64,000 nt of DNA from Microbacterium memoriense. GTDB lineage: Bacteria > Actinomycetota > Actinomycetes > Actinomycetales > Microbacteriaceae. Each line of letters starts with the position of its first letter. Position 1 is the stretch's first letter. The stretch covers positions 1-64,000 of the forward strand of contig NZ_JAODOR010000009.1 of the NCBI RefSeq assembly GCF_025398275.1, in the 5' to 3' direction. The position numbers were made by a program, and so were the translations under genes. Below the pieces are notes generated by a model. It did no database searches, had not been told where the DNA came from, and was given only the letters and a program-made list of their open reading frames with translations. Shown piece after piece: positions 52,677 to 62,109 of this stretch.

Positions 52677-55600
52677 TCACCAGATGGTCTCTTCGTACTT
52701 CGTGCCGTTGAGGACGACCCAGACCTTCTTGCCGGGATAGCCCCAATAGCACTGCAGCTGGGTCTTGCCATTGGCCGGCAGGTACACCGGGCCTTCCCAG
52801 TTGTTGAACTGCGACCCGTCGCCGTAGCACTTATAGGTGTAGTTGCCGGCGGCAAAGTCCTGCGTGTTCACGAGGAAGTAGTTGCCGGCCGGAGCGCCGC
52901 CCCCGCGCGTCACGTAGGCGCGGGGGGTGGGCGGCGGCGGGGGCGGGGGCGCATCCTGCGTTCTCGCGGACGCGCTCGCCGTCGTCGTCTGGTCGGCCGC
53001 ACTGGTGCGCACGTCGATCCCGCGCGTCGCGCTGTACCCGACGTTGCGCGTCTCACTGCCGCTCGCGCCGACGGTCTTCCATCCTTCGCCGTTGATGTTG
53101 ACCTGCGTTGTGATGTCGCGCCCGTTGCGACCCGGCGAGCTCCACGAGAACGTGATGCTGGTGCCGCTCGCCGAGGCGCCGGCGGCGGGGTTGCCGATCG
53201 GACCGTACGGCGCGACCGCGTTGGACGTGTTCGAGGCGCCGCTCGCGAACGTCGACCCGTCGACCGTCGAGACGGCGCGCACGCGGATCGTATAGGTCGC
53301 GTTGTTGTTCACCTGCCCGTTGCCGATCGTGCCTACTCCGCCGTTGCCGCCGCTTACCCAGTCGCTGCGCCATCCGCCGCCTTCGACGGAGTACTCGTAC
53401 CGCACTTCTCCCGAGGCGGCGCCATTGTTCGCGCCGGCCGTCCACGTGACCCCGACCTGATTGTTGCCCTCGCTCGCGGCGACACCGGTGGGCGCCGTCG
53501 GAGCGGTCACGCCACGCCGAGGCGCCGACGCCGGGCTGTAGGACCCCCACCCGGCCTTGTTGTGCGCGCGAACATCGAACGTGTAGTTCGTCGTCGAGGT
53601 GCCGACGACGACCGCCTGACTGGTCTGCCCCGCGGCGACCGCGATCGTGTCCACGATCGCGACGCCCTGGAGTACACGCAGTTCGTACCCCGAAATGGCA
53701 TCTCCGTTGGCGGCGGGCTGGTTCCAGTTGACCTGGATTTGGGCCTGCTCGCCAACCGGATCGATGAGGCTCGAGGTCGGCGCGGCGGGTGCCGCCGGCG
53801 GGGCCGCCGGGACCATCGACGACGACCACGGGCTGAACTCGCTGGGCTCGGGAGCGCGGTTGTGGGCGCGCACGCGCACCTGGTACGGGACGCCGTTCTC
53901 CAGGCCGTCCCACACGGTGCGGGTGCCGACGACACCGGTCTTCTGCACGACGCCGGACGGCGGTGCGGGCGAGATCTCGAGTGTGTAGGTCTCGACCGGC
54001 GAGCCTTCGGTCCGGGGTGCGGTCCACGACACGTCGAGGCTCCGGTCACCGAACGCGAGCGTCGGCGGGGCGGGGGGGTCGGGACGCACGTCGGGGCGCG
54101 CCGTCTCGGAGGGCACCGACGACTCGGAGACACCGACTTTGTTCGTCGCGGTGACCACGAAGTTGTACTCGACGTTGTTGGTCAAGCCGTCCAGCGTGCA
54201 GGTCGTCGACGCGCACTGCTTGGTATAGCCACCGGTGACCGAGCTCACCGTGTAGCCCGTGATCGGGGTGCCGTTGTCGATCGGTGGCGTCCAGGCAAGG
54301 ATCACAGTGCGGCTCTGCACCGTCGTGACGACGGGCTTCCCAGGCGCGTCGGGGCGTCCCTGCACCGTGATCCGGATGCGCCCCTCGACCGCGCGATCGA
54401 CGTCTTCGGTCGCATCGAGGACCTGATACCGGACGACGACCGTGCCCACGAAGTCGGCTGCGCTGGTGACCTCGACCCGATCGCCATTCGGTCGCACCGT
54501 GGCGCTCCCCGTCTCCAGGACTGTCCCGGCGATCTTCAGGGGCGTGTCGGGGAAGGGGTTCACGTCATTCGCGAGCACCGGCACGGATTCGGTCGAGCCC
54601 TGCGCGGATTCGGCGATGACGTCGTCGTTCGCGCTCGCCAGCTCGCGGGTCGAAGCCGTGACCTCGACCGCGATGGTCGCCCGCGCCGGCTCGGTCTCGC
54701 CGTCGTCCGCCGTGACCGTGAGCTGCGCCCGGGTGCCCTTCTTCGTCTCCGCCGTCGCCGAGACCTTGAGGGTGGTGCCGTCGACCGATGCGGTGAGCCC
54801 GGCAGGGGCCCCGCCGACGAGGGTGAAGCGCAGGTTGCCCTGGTCTTCGGGATCGGGGTCGGTCGCGAGCGACGCGAGGTCGAGGGAGGCGGCATCCTCC
54901 CCCGGTGCGACGCTCATCGACGCGCCGACCATCGTCGGCGGCCGGTTGTCGGGCGGCAGCACCGTGATCGGGATGGTGAGCGTGGCCTTGCGACCCTCGG
55001 GGTCGTCGGGTCCGGTGCCGTCGGTGACCTCGAAGGTCAGGGCGTCCGAGCCGAAGTAACGGTCGGCCGAGGTGTACACGAGCGTCGACTGGTCCTTGAT
55101 GAGGCTCGCGCCGTTCGCGTGCACCGCCGAGACCTTCGCCGCCTCGGTGATCACAACGCTCTTGCCGCCGGCGGCACGCACGTAGTCGGCGAGGGGCAGT
55201 TCGATCGTCTCGCCACTGTTCACCTCGACCGGTGTGGTCGAGATCGGCGCCGGCGGGAGCTCGCGCACTGCCGGCACCCGAACGAACGCCGACGCCGTCT
55301 GGCCGTCTTCATCGGTCACCGTGTAGGTGATGAGCTGCGGCTCATCGGCGACCGTGACGTTCACAACGCCCTCGCGGCCGACGGTTGCGGTGCCCGAGCC
55401 GGTGCCGAGAGTGACCTCCAGTGCGCTCTTGGTGCCGTCCGGGTCGTCGTCGTTCTCGAGCACCGCGACGGTCGCCGTACCGTTTTCCTGCACGTCTTCG
55501 GCGCGTACCCGATCGTCGCGCGCGATCGGACGCAAGAGGGGTACGTCTTCATCCACGGTGATCTGCACGCTCGTCGTCGCACGCAGACCGCGGGAGTCGG

Positions 55601-58600
55601 TGATCGAGTACTGCACCGACGTGTTCATCTCTTCGTCGGGAGACGTGATCAAGAGATACTCGCCCCCGACCTCGGCGTCGAGACCGGTCACCTCGGGGAG
55701 TGCGAGCGCGTCATCGGGAGCGAATCCGAACTCGTCACCGTCGGGGTCGGAGTCATTGGCGAGCACCGGCAGGGCGACCTGACGTCCGGGCCGCATGACG
55801 ACCGAGTCGCGCACGGCGTAGGGCGCCTGATTGTTCGTCGAGGCGGGCGCGATACCGACCTGAATGGATGCCGTGCCCTCCTTGCCGAGCGCGTCGCGCA
55901 CGCGATAGCTGAACGCATCCACGCCGGACGCCTCGTCGAACGCCTCGTAGACGAAGAAGTTCGGTCCGGTCTCGGAGATCCGGCCCTTCGACGGCGCCTG
56001 GTCGAGGCCGACGAGCTCGACCGAGTCGCCGTCTTCGTCGATGCCGTCGAGCGCGACCGGGATCTGCACGCGCGACCCGCTGAGCGTGCGCGCCGTGAGG
56101 TCGCGCGGGCGGGGCGCGGCGTTGGCCTCATCGTTGCGCGGGAGGATCTGGATCGTCACGTATCCGGCGTCGCGCTGGCCGGTCGAGTCGACGGCCTGGT
56201 AGGTCAGGTACACCGTCTTCGGTTCGGGCCCGGCGCGGAAGCGGACGGCATCCTCCGACACGAACGCCTCGCCGTCGGCGGGGTCGATGAAAGGCTCGAC
56301 GAGGTCGGGATCGACGTGGATGGTGTCGCCGTTGGGGTGGTAGTCGTTGTCGAGCACCGGGATCGTGACCGTGTCGCCGACGCGAACGATCACCTCGTCG
56401 TCGTTGGCGACGGGTGGCCGCAGCCGGGAGGGTGCGGGGATCGGGATGACGACGATCTCGCCCGATGTCGACTGCGCGCCGTTGGAGATCGTGTACGTCA
56501 CCCGCACCTGCGCATCGATCGATGCGAGGTCGCTGATGCGCACCGTCTCGTGCCCGAGCACGGCAGCGGCCACGCCGGAGCCGGCATCCACCGCCACCGA
56601 CTGGACCACGAGGATGCCGCCCGACGGATCGGTGTCGTTGGCGAGCACGTTGACGAGCACTTCGCCGCCCGCCGGCAGCAGCGCGATGTCACGCACAGCG
56701 ATCGGCGGGAGTTCTTCCGTGGTCTCGGGAAGGACATCGACCCGCACGAGACCGGGCACCGAGTTCGGGCCCGCCGAAACGAGGTAGGGAACGTAGTAGG
56801 TGTCCGCAATGTCGGAGACGAACGTGAACGACTTGTCCGTGAAGTCGGGGACGATCGTCGCCCCTTCGACCTCATCGACGCGCGTCAAGCGGAGCTGTTC
56901 GCTGCCCGAACTCGTGTCGTTGACGAGCGGCGTGACGGTCGCCGAGCGGCCGACGCGGGTCACGACGTGGTCGGCGTTCGTGACCGGGAGGGTCGTGCCG
57001 AGCGGGCGGATGTCGTAGCGCGCGATGCCGGCGCCGTTGCCGTTGCCGTCGTTCGCGCCGTCGGAGACGATGACCGGGACATCCTTGCGGCCCTGCAGGC
57101 CGCCGATCGCGCGGTATGTGATCTGCCCGTCCGACGTGAAGTCGGCCTCGTCGCCGCCGTCGGGAACGACGTCGAGCAGGAAAATATCGTCGCCGTCCGG
57201 GTCGATCCAGTCGGGAAGGATGTTGTACGACGCGGTTCCGCCGGTCTCCACCGTGATCGGCGTCGTGCGCTTCTGCACCGGCGGGGAGTTCTCCTCCCAC
57301 GGGCTCACCGTCACGGTGACGCTCGCGGTCGCCGTTCCCCCGCGCCCGTCGTCGGCGACGTAGGTGAAGCTCGTCGATCCGGTCGCATCCTCATCGACCG
57401 TGATCTGGAGGGCCGCACCGTTGTTGATCGGCTCGATACGGCCGAAGCCGGGGACCTTCTCGACCGCGGCGACGAGCACGTCACCGTCGGCGTCGGTGTC
57501 GTTGTCGAGCACCGTGAGCACGGTGGTCGAACCCGGACGGATGCCGAACTGGTCGTCGACGGCGATCGGCACGGTGTTCTGCTCGGTGCGCTCGGGGAGA
57601 GTGGTCTGGACCGTCTCTTCGGTCGTCTCCTCTTCTTCCTCACCGTCGCCTTCGGGCGGGGTGATGTCCTGCCAGTTGTCGACGCGCTGCATGCTGTCGC
57701 TCGCCATCCAGGCGGCGCCGCCGAACATGTCGTTGAGCACGACCACGTCGCGGTTCACGCGATAGCGCAGGATGCTGGTCGCCTCGATCCCGGGCACCTC
57801 GTCGGCGCGGTCGTCGGTCTCGCCCGCGCAATCACGGACGTAGCGACCCGACCCCGACCACGCGCCGTATGCGCACCCGGCAACGTAGACCGGAGTCGCG
57901 GCCGTGCCCTCGGCGCCGCCGGTGTCGACCGTGACGGGCTCGCCGTCGCCGTTCACGGGCACGCGCACGAGAGCCGTCGGGGTGGCGAGCGTGAGGGAGT
58001 CCGTCGTGTCGGAGGGCTGTTGCAGGGTCGCGTCCCTCGGAACCTCGCGGCGCGAGCCGTCTTCGCCGTACAGGGTCGCCGCCTCGCTGTCGAGCACGTA
58101 TCCGGCCGGACCGAGCGCCGTGACAGTGAGCGTCGCGTTCTTCGCGACGCCCTCAAGACCGCGCTCAGAAGTCTGCGCGATTGTGCCGTCACCGCTCGGG
58201 CCGTACGTCGTGACCGTCGCTTTCTCGGCCGACGCCGCGTGGACCACGCCGTCGAGGCCCACGGCGACCTGAGCGCCCTTGCCGAGTTCTGCAAGAGGAT
58301 CGGTCGACGCCGGTTGGAAACCGGAAACCGCCGTGAACGGCATGGCCCAGAGGGCCCCGTCTGCGTCGAGTACGGCGACGACGCCACCGTTCATCGCGAC
58401 GGTGGAGCCGGAGGGAAGGTCAGCGTTGTCGCTCAGCGCGACACGCACCGGGTCGACGGCGGTCATGGTCGAATCGGCAGTGTCTACGACGAGGACTTCC
58501 GCCGCGGACTGCTGAATGTCGTAGGTCGCTGAGGCGGTCCGGAGGCCGCCGTCGAGAAGGCGCGATTCGTTGTTGAAGTGCCCCACGAGCAGGCTCGACT

Positions 58601-58760
58601 GTTTGGTCAGCCAGACACCGCCGTCGTTGAGGTCGACTTCGGTGGTCGGTTTGCCGTCGTAGGTCACGGCGAAGAATCCGACCGTCAGCGCCGCCACGGT
58701 GACGACGGACGTTGAGACAACAGCGCGCGGACGCGCGCGAAGCCACGCAAAGGCCTTCAC
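52677..58760 (-). CDS. giant Ig-like/FN3 repeat cell-surface protein
   Basis: The 2027-residue protein starts at GTG 58760 (GGGGGAG 9 bases upstream). One N-terminal helix (about 14-33) anchors it. A beta-propeller-like head (about 40-370) and an acidic linker (EGDGEEEEE) follow. Some ten Ig/cadherin-like modules with VLxNDxDPDGD-type calcium-loop motifs occupy about 395-1500, and four to five FN3 modules about 1505-1930 (WTPPIDNGTPITGY, WTAPRTEGSPVETY, WNQPAANGDAISGY). A Pro8 stretch and a Trp/Cys-rich C-terminal module end it. It probably spans the envelope as an adhesin, sensor or wall scaffold, and heads the kinase/EccC cluster. Confidence 0.9.
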   Translation of the reverse strand: MKAFAWLRARPRAVVSTSVVTVAALTVGFFAVTYDGKPTTEVDLNDGGVWLTKQSSLLVGHFNNESRLLDGGLRTASATYDIQQSAAEVLVVDTADSTMTAVDPVRVALSDNADLPSGSTVAMNGGVVAVLDADGALWAMPFTAVSGFQPASTDPLAELGKGAQVAVGLDGVVHAASAEKATVTTYGPSGDGTIAQTSERGLEGVAKNATLTVTALGPAGYVLDSEAATLYGEDGSRREVPRDATLQQPSDTTDSLTLATPTALVRVPVNGDGEPVTVDTGGAEGTAATPVYVAGCAYGAWSGSGRYVRDCAGETDDRADEVPGIEATSILRYRVNRDVVVLNDMFGGAAWMASDSMQRVDNWQDITPPEGDGEEEEETTEETVQTTLPERTEQNTVPIAVDDQFGIRPGSTTVLTVLDNDTDADGDVLVAAVEKVPGFGRIEPINNGAALQITVDEDATGSTSFTYVADDGRGGTATASVTVTVSPWEENSPPVQKRTTPITVETGGTASYNILPDWIDPDGDDIFLLDVVPDGGDEADFTSDGQITYRAIGGLQGRKDVPVIVSDGANDGNGNGAGIARYDIRPLGTTLPVTNADHVVTRVGRSATVTPLVNDTSSGSEQLRLTRVDEVEGATIVPDFTDKSFTFVSDIADTYYVPYLVSAGPNSVPGLVRVDVLPETTEELPPIAVRDIALLPAGGEVLVNVLANDTDPSGGILVVQSVAVDAGSGVAAAVLGHETVRISDLASIDAQVRVTYTISNGAQSTSGEIVVIPIPAPSRLRPPVANDDEVIVRVGDTVTIPVLDNDYHPNGDTIHVDPDLVEPFIDPADGEAFVSEDAVRFRAGPEPKTVYLTYQAVDSTGQRDAGYVTIQILPRNDEANAAPRPRDLTARTLSGSRVQIPVALDGIDEDGDSVELVGLDQAPSKGRISETGPNFFVYEAFDEASGVDAFSYRVRDALGKEGTASIQVGIAPASTNNQAPYAVRDSVVMRPGRQVALPVLANDSDPDGDEFGFAPDDALALPEVTGLDAEVGGEYLLITSPDEEMNTSVQYSITDSRGLRATTSVQITVDEDVPLLRPIARDDRVRAEDVQENGTATVAVLENDDDPDGTKSALEVTLGTGSGTATVGREGVVNVTVADEPQLITYTVTDEDGQTASAFVRVPAVRELPPAPISTTPVEVNSGETIELPLADYVRAAGGKSVVITEAAKVSAVHANGASLIKDQSTLVYTSADRYFGSDALTFEVTDGTGPDDPEGRKATLTIPITVLPPDNRPPTMVGASMSVAPGEDAASLDLASLATDPDPEDQGNLRFTLVGGAPAGLTASVDGTTLKVSATAETKKGTRAQLTVTADDGETEPARATIAVEVTASTRELASANDDVIAESAQGSTESVPVLANDVNPFPDTPLKIAGTVLETGSATVRPNGDRVEVTSAADFVGTVVVRYQVLDATEDVDRAVEGRIRITVQGRPDAPGKPVVTTVQSRTVILAWTPPIDNGTPITGYTVSSVTGGYTKQCASTTCTLDGLTNNVEYNFVVTATNKVGVSESSVPSETARPDVRPDPPAPPTLAFGDRSLDVSWTAPRTEGSPVETYTLEISPAPPSGVVQKTGVVGTRTVWDGLENGVPYQVRVRAHNRAPEPSEFSPWSSSMVPAAPPAAPAAPTSSLIDPVGEQAQIQVNWNQPAANGDAISGYELRVLQGVAIVDTIAVAAGQTSQAVVVGTSTTNYTFDVRAHNKAGWGSYSPASAPRRGVTAPTAPTGVAASEGNNQVGVTWTAGANNGAASGEVRYEYSVEGGGWRSDWVSGGNGGVGTIGNGQVNNNATYTIRVRAVSTVDGSTFASGASNTSNAVAPYGPIGNPAAGASASGTSITFSWSSPGRNGRDITTQVNINGEGWKTVGASGSETRNVGYSATRGIDVRTSAADQTTTASASARTQDAPPPPPPPTPRAYVTRGGGAPAGNYFLVNTQDFAAGNYTYKCYGDGSQFNNWEGPVYLPANGKTQLQCYWGYPGKKVWVVLNGTKYEETIW

Positions 58761-58935
58761 TTGGGCTCGCTCCCCCCGGGCGGTCAGTTGCGTGGCGTCG
58801 GGACCTGTTGCTGAAGCAGGCGCACACTGGGTGTGTCGATGACTCAGACAGACTACGTCAGGGTTGCGTGCTCTCCCAACCGGTGAGGATGGGCAGAACT
58901 GCCCATGCGCCGATCTCAGCGCTGCGCATGGCCGA

Positions 58936-61284
58936 TCAGCGGCCGACGTACGCCGCGAGGTGCTGCGCGGTCAGCGTGTCGCCGCCGGTTACGAGGTCTT
59001 CGGGCGTGCCCTCGAAGACGATCCGTCCGCCGTCGCGGCCGGCGCCGGGACCGAGGTCGATGATCCAGTCCGCGTGGGCCATGACCGCCTGATGGTGCTC
59101 GATCACGATGACCGAGTTGCCGGCATCCACCAATCGGTCCAGAAGCGCCAGGAGGTTGTCGACGTCGGCGAGGTGGAGCCCCGTCGTCGGTTCGTCGAGA
59201 ACGTAGATCGCCCCCTTCTTGGCCATGGAGATCGCGAGTTTCAACCGTTGCCGCTCGCCGCCGGAGAGTGTGTTGAGGGACTGACCGAGTGTGAGGTAGC
59301 CGAGTCCGACATCGACCATCCGCCCGAGCGTCGTGTGCGCGGGGCCCGTCGGGAAGAAGTCCGCCGCTTCGGAGGCCGACAGCGCCAGCACCTCGGCGAT
59401 GTTCTTGCCGTTGAGGGTGTATTCGAGGACATCGTCACTGAATCCGCTGCCCTCGCACAGTTCACACCGCGTCTCGACGCTCTGCGTGAACCCGAGGTTC
59501 GTGATGATGACGCCAAGGCCCTTGCACGCAGGGCACGCGCCCTCCGAGTTCGCGCTGAACAGGGCGGGCTTGACTCCGTTGGCCTTCGCAAAACTCTTGC
59601 GGATGTCGTCGAGGATGCCCGTGTAGGTCGCTGGGCTACTGCGCCGCGACCCGCGGATCGGCGCCTGATCGACGACCACCACATCGTCGAACCTCGGAAC
59701 ATTGCCGTGGATGAGCGAGGACTTGCCGGAACCTGCCACACCCGTGATCACCGTGAGGATGCCGAGGGGCACGTCGACGTCGACGCTCTGCAGGTTGTGC
59801 TGCCGCGCTCCGCGGATCTCGAGGTGGGTGGTAGCGGCGCGGGTCTGCGGTTTGAGCGATGCGCGATGATCGAAGTGCCGGCCGGTCACCGTGTCGGAGG
59901 CGCGGAGCCCCGCGACGTCACCCTCGAACATGATCCGCCCGCCGTGGCGCCCGGCGCCCGGACCCAGGTCGATGACGTGATCGGCGATCTCGATCACCTC
60001 GGGCTTGTGCTCGACGACGAGGACGGTGTTGCCCTTGTCGCGCAGACCTTGCAGCAGCGCGTTCATGCGCTGGATGTCGTGCGGGTGCAGCCCCGCGGTC
60101 GGCTCATCGAACACGTACGTGACATCAGTGAGGCTCGATCCGAGATGGCGGATCATCTTGGTGCGCTGCGCCTCGCCGCCCGACAATGTGCCGCTGGACC
60201 GGTCGAGCGACAGGTACCCCAGCCCGATCGCCACGAATGAGTCGAGCGTCTGCCGGAGTCCGGAGACGAGCGGCGCGACGGAGGTGTCATCGATTGCAGA
60301 AACCCAGGCCGCGAGATCGGTGATCTGCATCGCGGCGGCATCGGCGATGTTGACGCCGCCGATCTTCGACGATCGCGCGCCCTCGTTCAGTCGCGTGCCG
60401 TCACATTCCGGGCACGGCATGAACTTCACGGCGCGGTCGACGAACGCGCGGATATGCGGTTGCAGGCTGTCGCGGTCTTTCTGCATCATCGACTTCGTGA
60501 GCTTGGGGATCAGCCCTTCATAGGTCATGTTGATGTTCTGGATCTTGACTTTGACGGGTTCCTTGTAGAGGAGGTCCGCCAGCTCCTCCTCGGTGAAATC
60601 TGCGATCGGCTTGTCGGCGTCGAAGAATCCGGACTCCGAGAAGCCGCGCACCATCCAGCCGTCGGCGTTGTAGCCCGGCACCGTGATCGCCCCGGCGTTC
60701 AGCGACCGCGACCGATCGATCACCTCGTCGAGGTCGATGTCGCTCACCTGGCCGAGGCCCTCGCAGTGCGGACACATGCCGCCGGTGATCTCGAATGAGC
60801 GGCGCTCTTTCTTGCCCTTGTCCTTGCCCACGGCGATCGTCACCGCGCCGGCTCCCGAGACAGACGGGACGTTGAACGAGAACGCCTGCGGCGAGCCGAC
60901 GTGCGGTTGTCCGATCCGGCTGAACAGCACCCGAAGCATCGCGTGGACGTCGGTCGCGGTGCCGACGGTCGAGCGGGCGTTCGCGCCCATCCGCTCCTGA
61001 TCGACGATGATCGCGGGACTGATGTTCTCGAGCGCATCGACATCCGGGCGGCTGAGCTGCCCCATGAACTGCTGCACGAACGTCGGATACGTCTCGTTGA
61101 TCAGCCGCTGGGATTCGCTCGCGATCGTGCCGAACACGAGGCTCGACTTTCCCGATCCACTGACTCCGGTGAACACCGTCAGGCGCCGCTTGGGGATCTC
61201 GACATCGACGCCCGTGAGGTTGTTCTCCCGCGCACCGATGACGCGGATCATCTCGTGCGAATCAGCGATGTGCTCTGAGGCCAT
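58936..61284 (-). CDS. short UvrA-like ABC-type ATPase
   Basis: The 782-residue protein has two ABC cassettes: GVSGSGKSSL (40-49) and GVAGSGKSSL, two LSGGE signatures and two DEPTxGLH segments, with zinc-finger CxxC pairs (CPHCEGLG, CPECDGTR, CPACKGLG, CELCEGSG). It is about 160 residues shorter than canonical UvrA (about 950) and lacks most of the UvrB-binding insertion, like UvrA2/DrrC-type proteins linked to drug or DNA-adduct tolerance. ATG 61284 is preferred to GTG 61290. No uvrB or uvrC is nearby. Confidence 0.9.
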   Translation of the reverse strand: MASEHIADSHEMIRVIGARENNLTGVDVEIPKRRLTVFTGVSGSGKSSLVFGTIASESQRLINETYPTFVQQFMGQLSRPDVDALENISPAIIVDQERMGANARSTVGTATDVHAMLRVLFSRIGQPHVGSPQAFSFNVPSVSGAGAVTIAVGKDKGKKERRSFEITGGMCPHCEGLGQVSDIDLDEVIDRSRSLNAGAITVPGYNADGWMVRGFSESGFFDADKPIADFTEEELADLLYKEPVKVKIQNINMTYEGLIPKLTKSMMQKDRDSLQPHIRAFVDRAVKFMPCPECDGTRLNEGARSSKIGGVNIADAAAMQITDLAAWVSAIDDTSVAPLVSGLRQTLDSFVAIGLGYLSLDRSSGTLSGGEAQRTKMIRHLGSSLTDVTYVFDEPTAGLHPHDIQRMNALLQGLRDKGNTVLVVEHKPEVIEIADHVIDLGPGAGRHGGRIMFEGDVAGLRASDTVTGRHFDHRASLKPQTRAATTHLEIRGARQHNLQSVDVDVPLGILTVITGVAGSGKSSLIHGNVPRFDDVVVVDQAPIRGSRRSSPATYTGILDDIRKSFAKANGVKPALFSANSEGACPACKGLGVIITNLGFTQSVETRCELCEGSGFSDDVLEYTLNGKNIAEVLALSASEAADFFPTGPAHTTLGRMVDVGLGYLTLGQSLNTLSGGERQRLKLAISMAKKGAIYVLDEPTTGLHLADVDNLLALLDRLVDAGNSVIVIEHHQAVMAHADWIIDLGPGAGRDGGRIVFEGTPEDLVTGGDTLTAQHLAAYVGR

Positions 61285-61337
61285 GCGCACAGTCTGCCCG
61301 CCGGTGCCGACATCCGCACCGTGTGATCACGGTGGAG

Positions 61338-61910
61338 TCAGGCGTCCGCGCGATGGCACCCCGTGAGGTGATCGTCGACCATGCCCGCAGACTGCATGAG
61401 GGCGTACATCGTCGTGGGCCCGACGAAGCGAAAGCCGGCCTTCCGCAGCGCTTTGCTCATCGCGTCGGATGCCGGTGTGGTTGCGGGAACCTCCGCGAAC
61501 GATGCGGGACGCGAGTGGGATGCCGGCGCGAACGACCACATCAGCGCGTCGAACTCGCCGGGCTCCATGTCGAGAAGCAGCCGGGCGTTGGAGATCGTGG
61601 CGAGGATCTTCGCCCGGTTGCGGATGATGCCTGCATCCCCCATCAAACGCTCGACATCGTCGTCGCCGAATGCCGCGACCACGTCGGGCTCGAACCCGGC
61701 GAACACCTCGCGGAAGTGCGGGCGCTTGCGCAGGATCGTGATCCACGACAGCCCCGCTTGGAAGCCCTCGAGCGCCGTCTTCTCGAACAGTGGGCGATCC
61801 CCACGGAGCGGACGGCCCCACTCCTCGTCGTGATAGCGGCGGTACTCGGCGTCATCTCCGACCCACGCGCAGCGCGCGAGGCCATCCGGTCCGATCAGCA
61901 GGTCACTCAT
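61338..61910 (-). CDS. tag: DNA-3-methyladenine glycosylase I
   Basis: The 190-residue base-excision enzyme removes 3-methyladenine from DNA. RCAW (Cys14), YHDEEWGRP (His27) and C-terminal HLTGCH (His181, Cys185) form the zinc-snap ligands of Tag. The glycosylase core GLSWITILRKRPHFREVFAGF is typical. Together with the UvrA-like gene downstream on the same strand it makes a DNA-repair neighbourhood. Confidence 0.95.
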   Translation of the reverse strand: MSDLLIGPDGLARCAWVGDDAEYRRYHDEEWGRPLRGDRPLFEKTALEGFQAGLSWITILRKRPHFREVFAGFEPDVVAAFGDDDVERLMGDAGIIRNRAKILATISNARLLLDMEPGEFDALMWSFAPASHSRPASFAEVPATTPASDAMSKALRKAGFRFVGPTTMYALMQSAGMVDDHLTGCHRADA

Positions 61911-61978
61911 CCCGCCACGCTAGCGGCGTGGTGCGACACCCGCGCGTGGCTCCGGCATCCCGCGCACGAGCGCCGCAG

Positions 61979-62032
61979 AATGTCGCGATCTCCGCACCAC
62001 AACCCACTCATCGCTGCGGAGATCGCAACATT
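61979..62032. repeat. 18-bp inverted repeat, probable transcription terminator
   Basis: AATGTCGCGATCTCCGCA (61979-61996) and TGCGGAGATCGCAACATT (62015-62032) are complementary except for one position. The loop is 18 bases, and TTTT overlaps the end of the right arm. A further TGCGGAGAT follows at 62034. It lies between the acyl-CoA gene and tag and probably terminates the former. The region 61911-62109 has no gene. Confidence 0.8.
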
Positions 62033-62109
62033 TTGCGGAGATGGTGCCGGACGGCGGGGCGGGATGCCGGAGATGGTGGGGCAGCATCCCCCGGCGGCCG
62101 GGCCGGGGG

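Noticed and set aside
53562..58532. Very long plus-strand open frame opposite the Ig/FN3 gene
   Set aside because: Its translation is Arg/Asp/Gly-rich without domains. Long antisense frames are expected in GC-rich genes with strong third-position bias.
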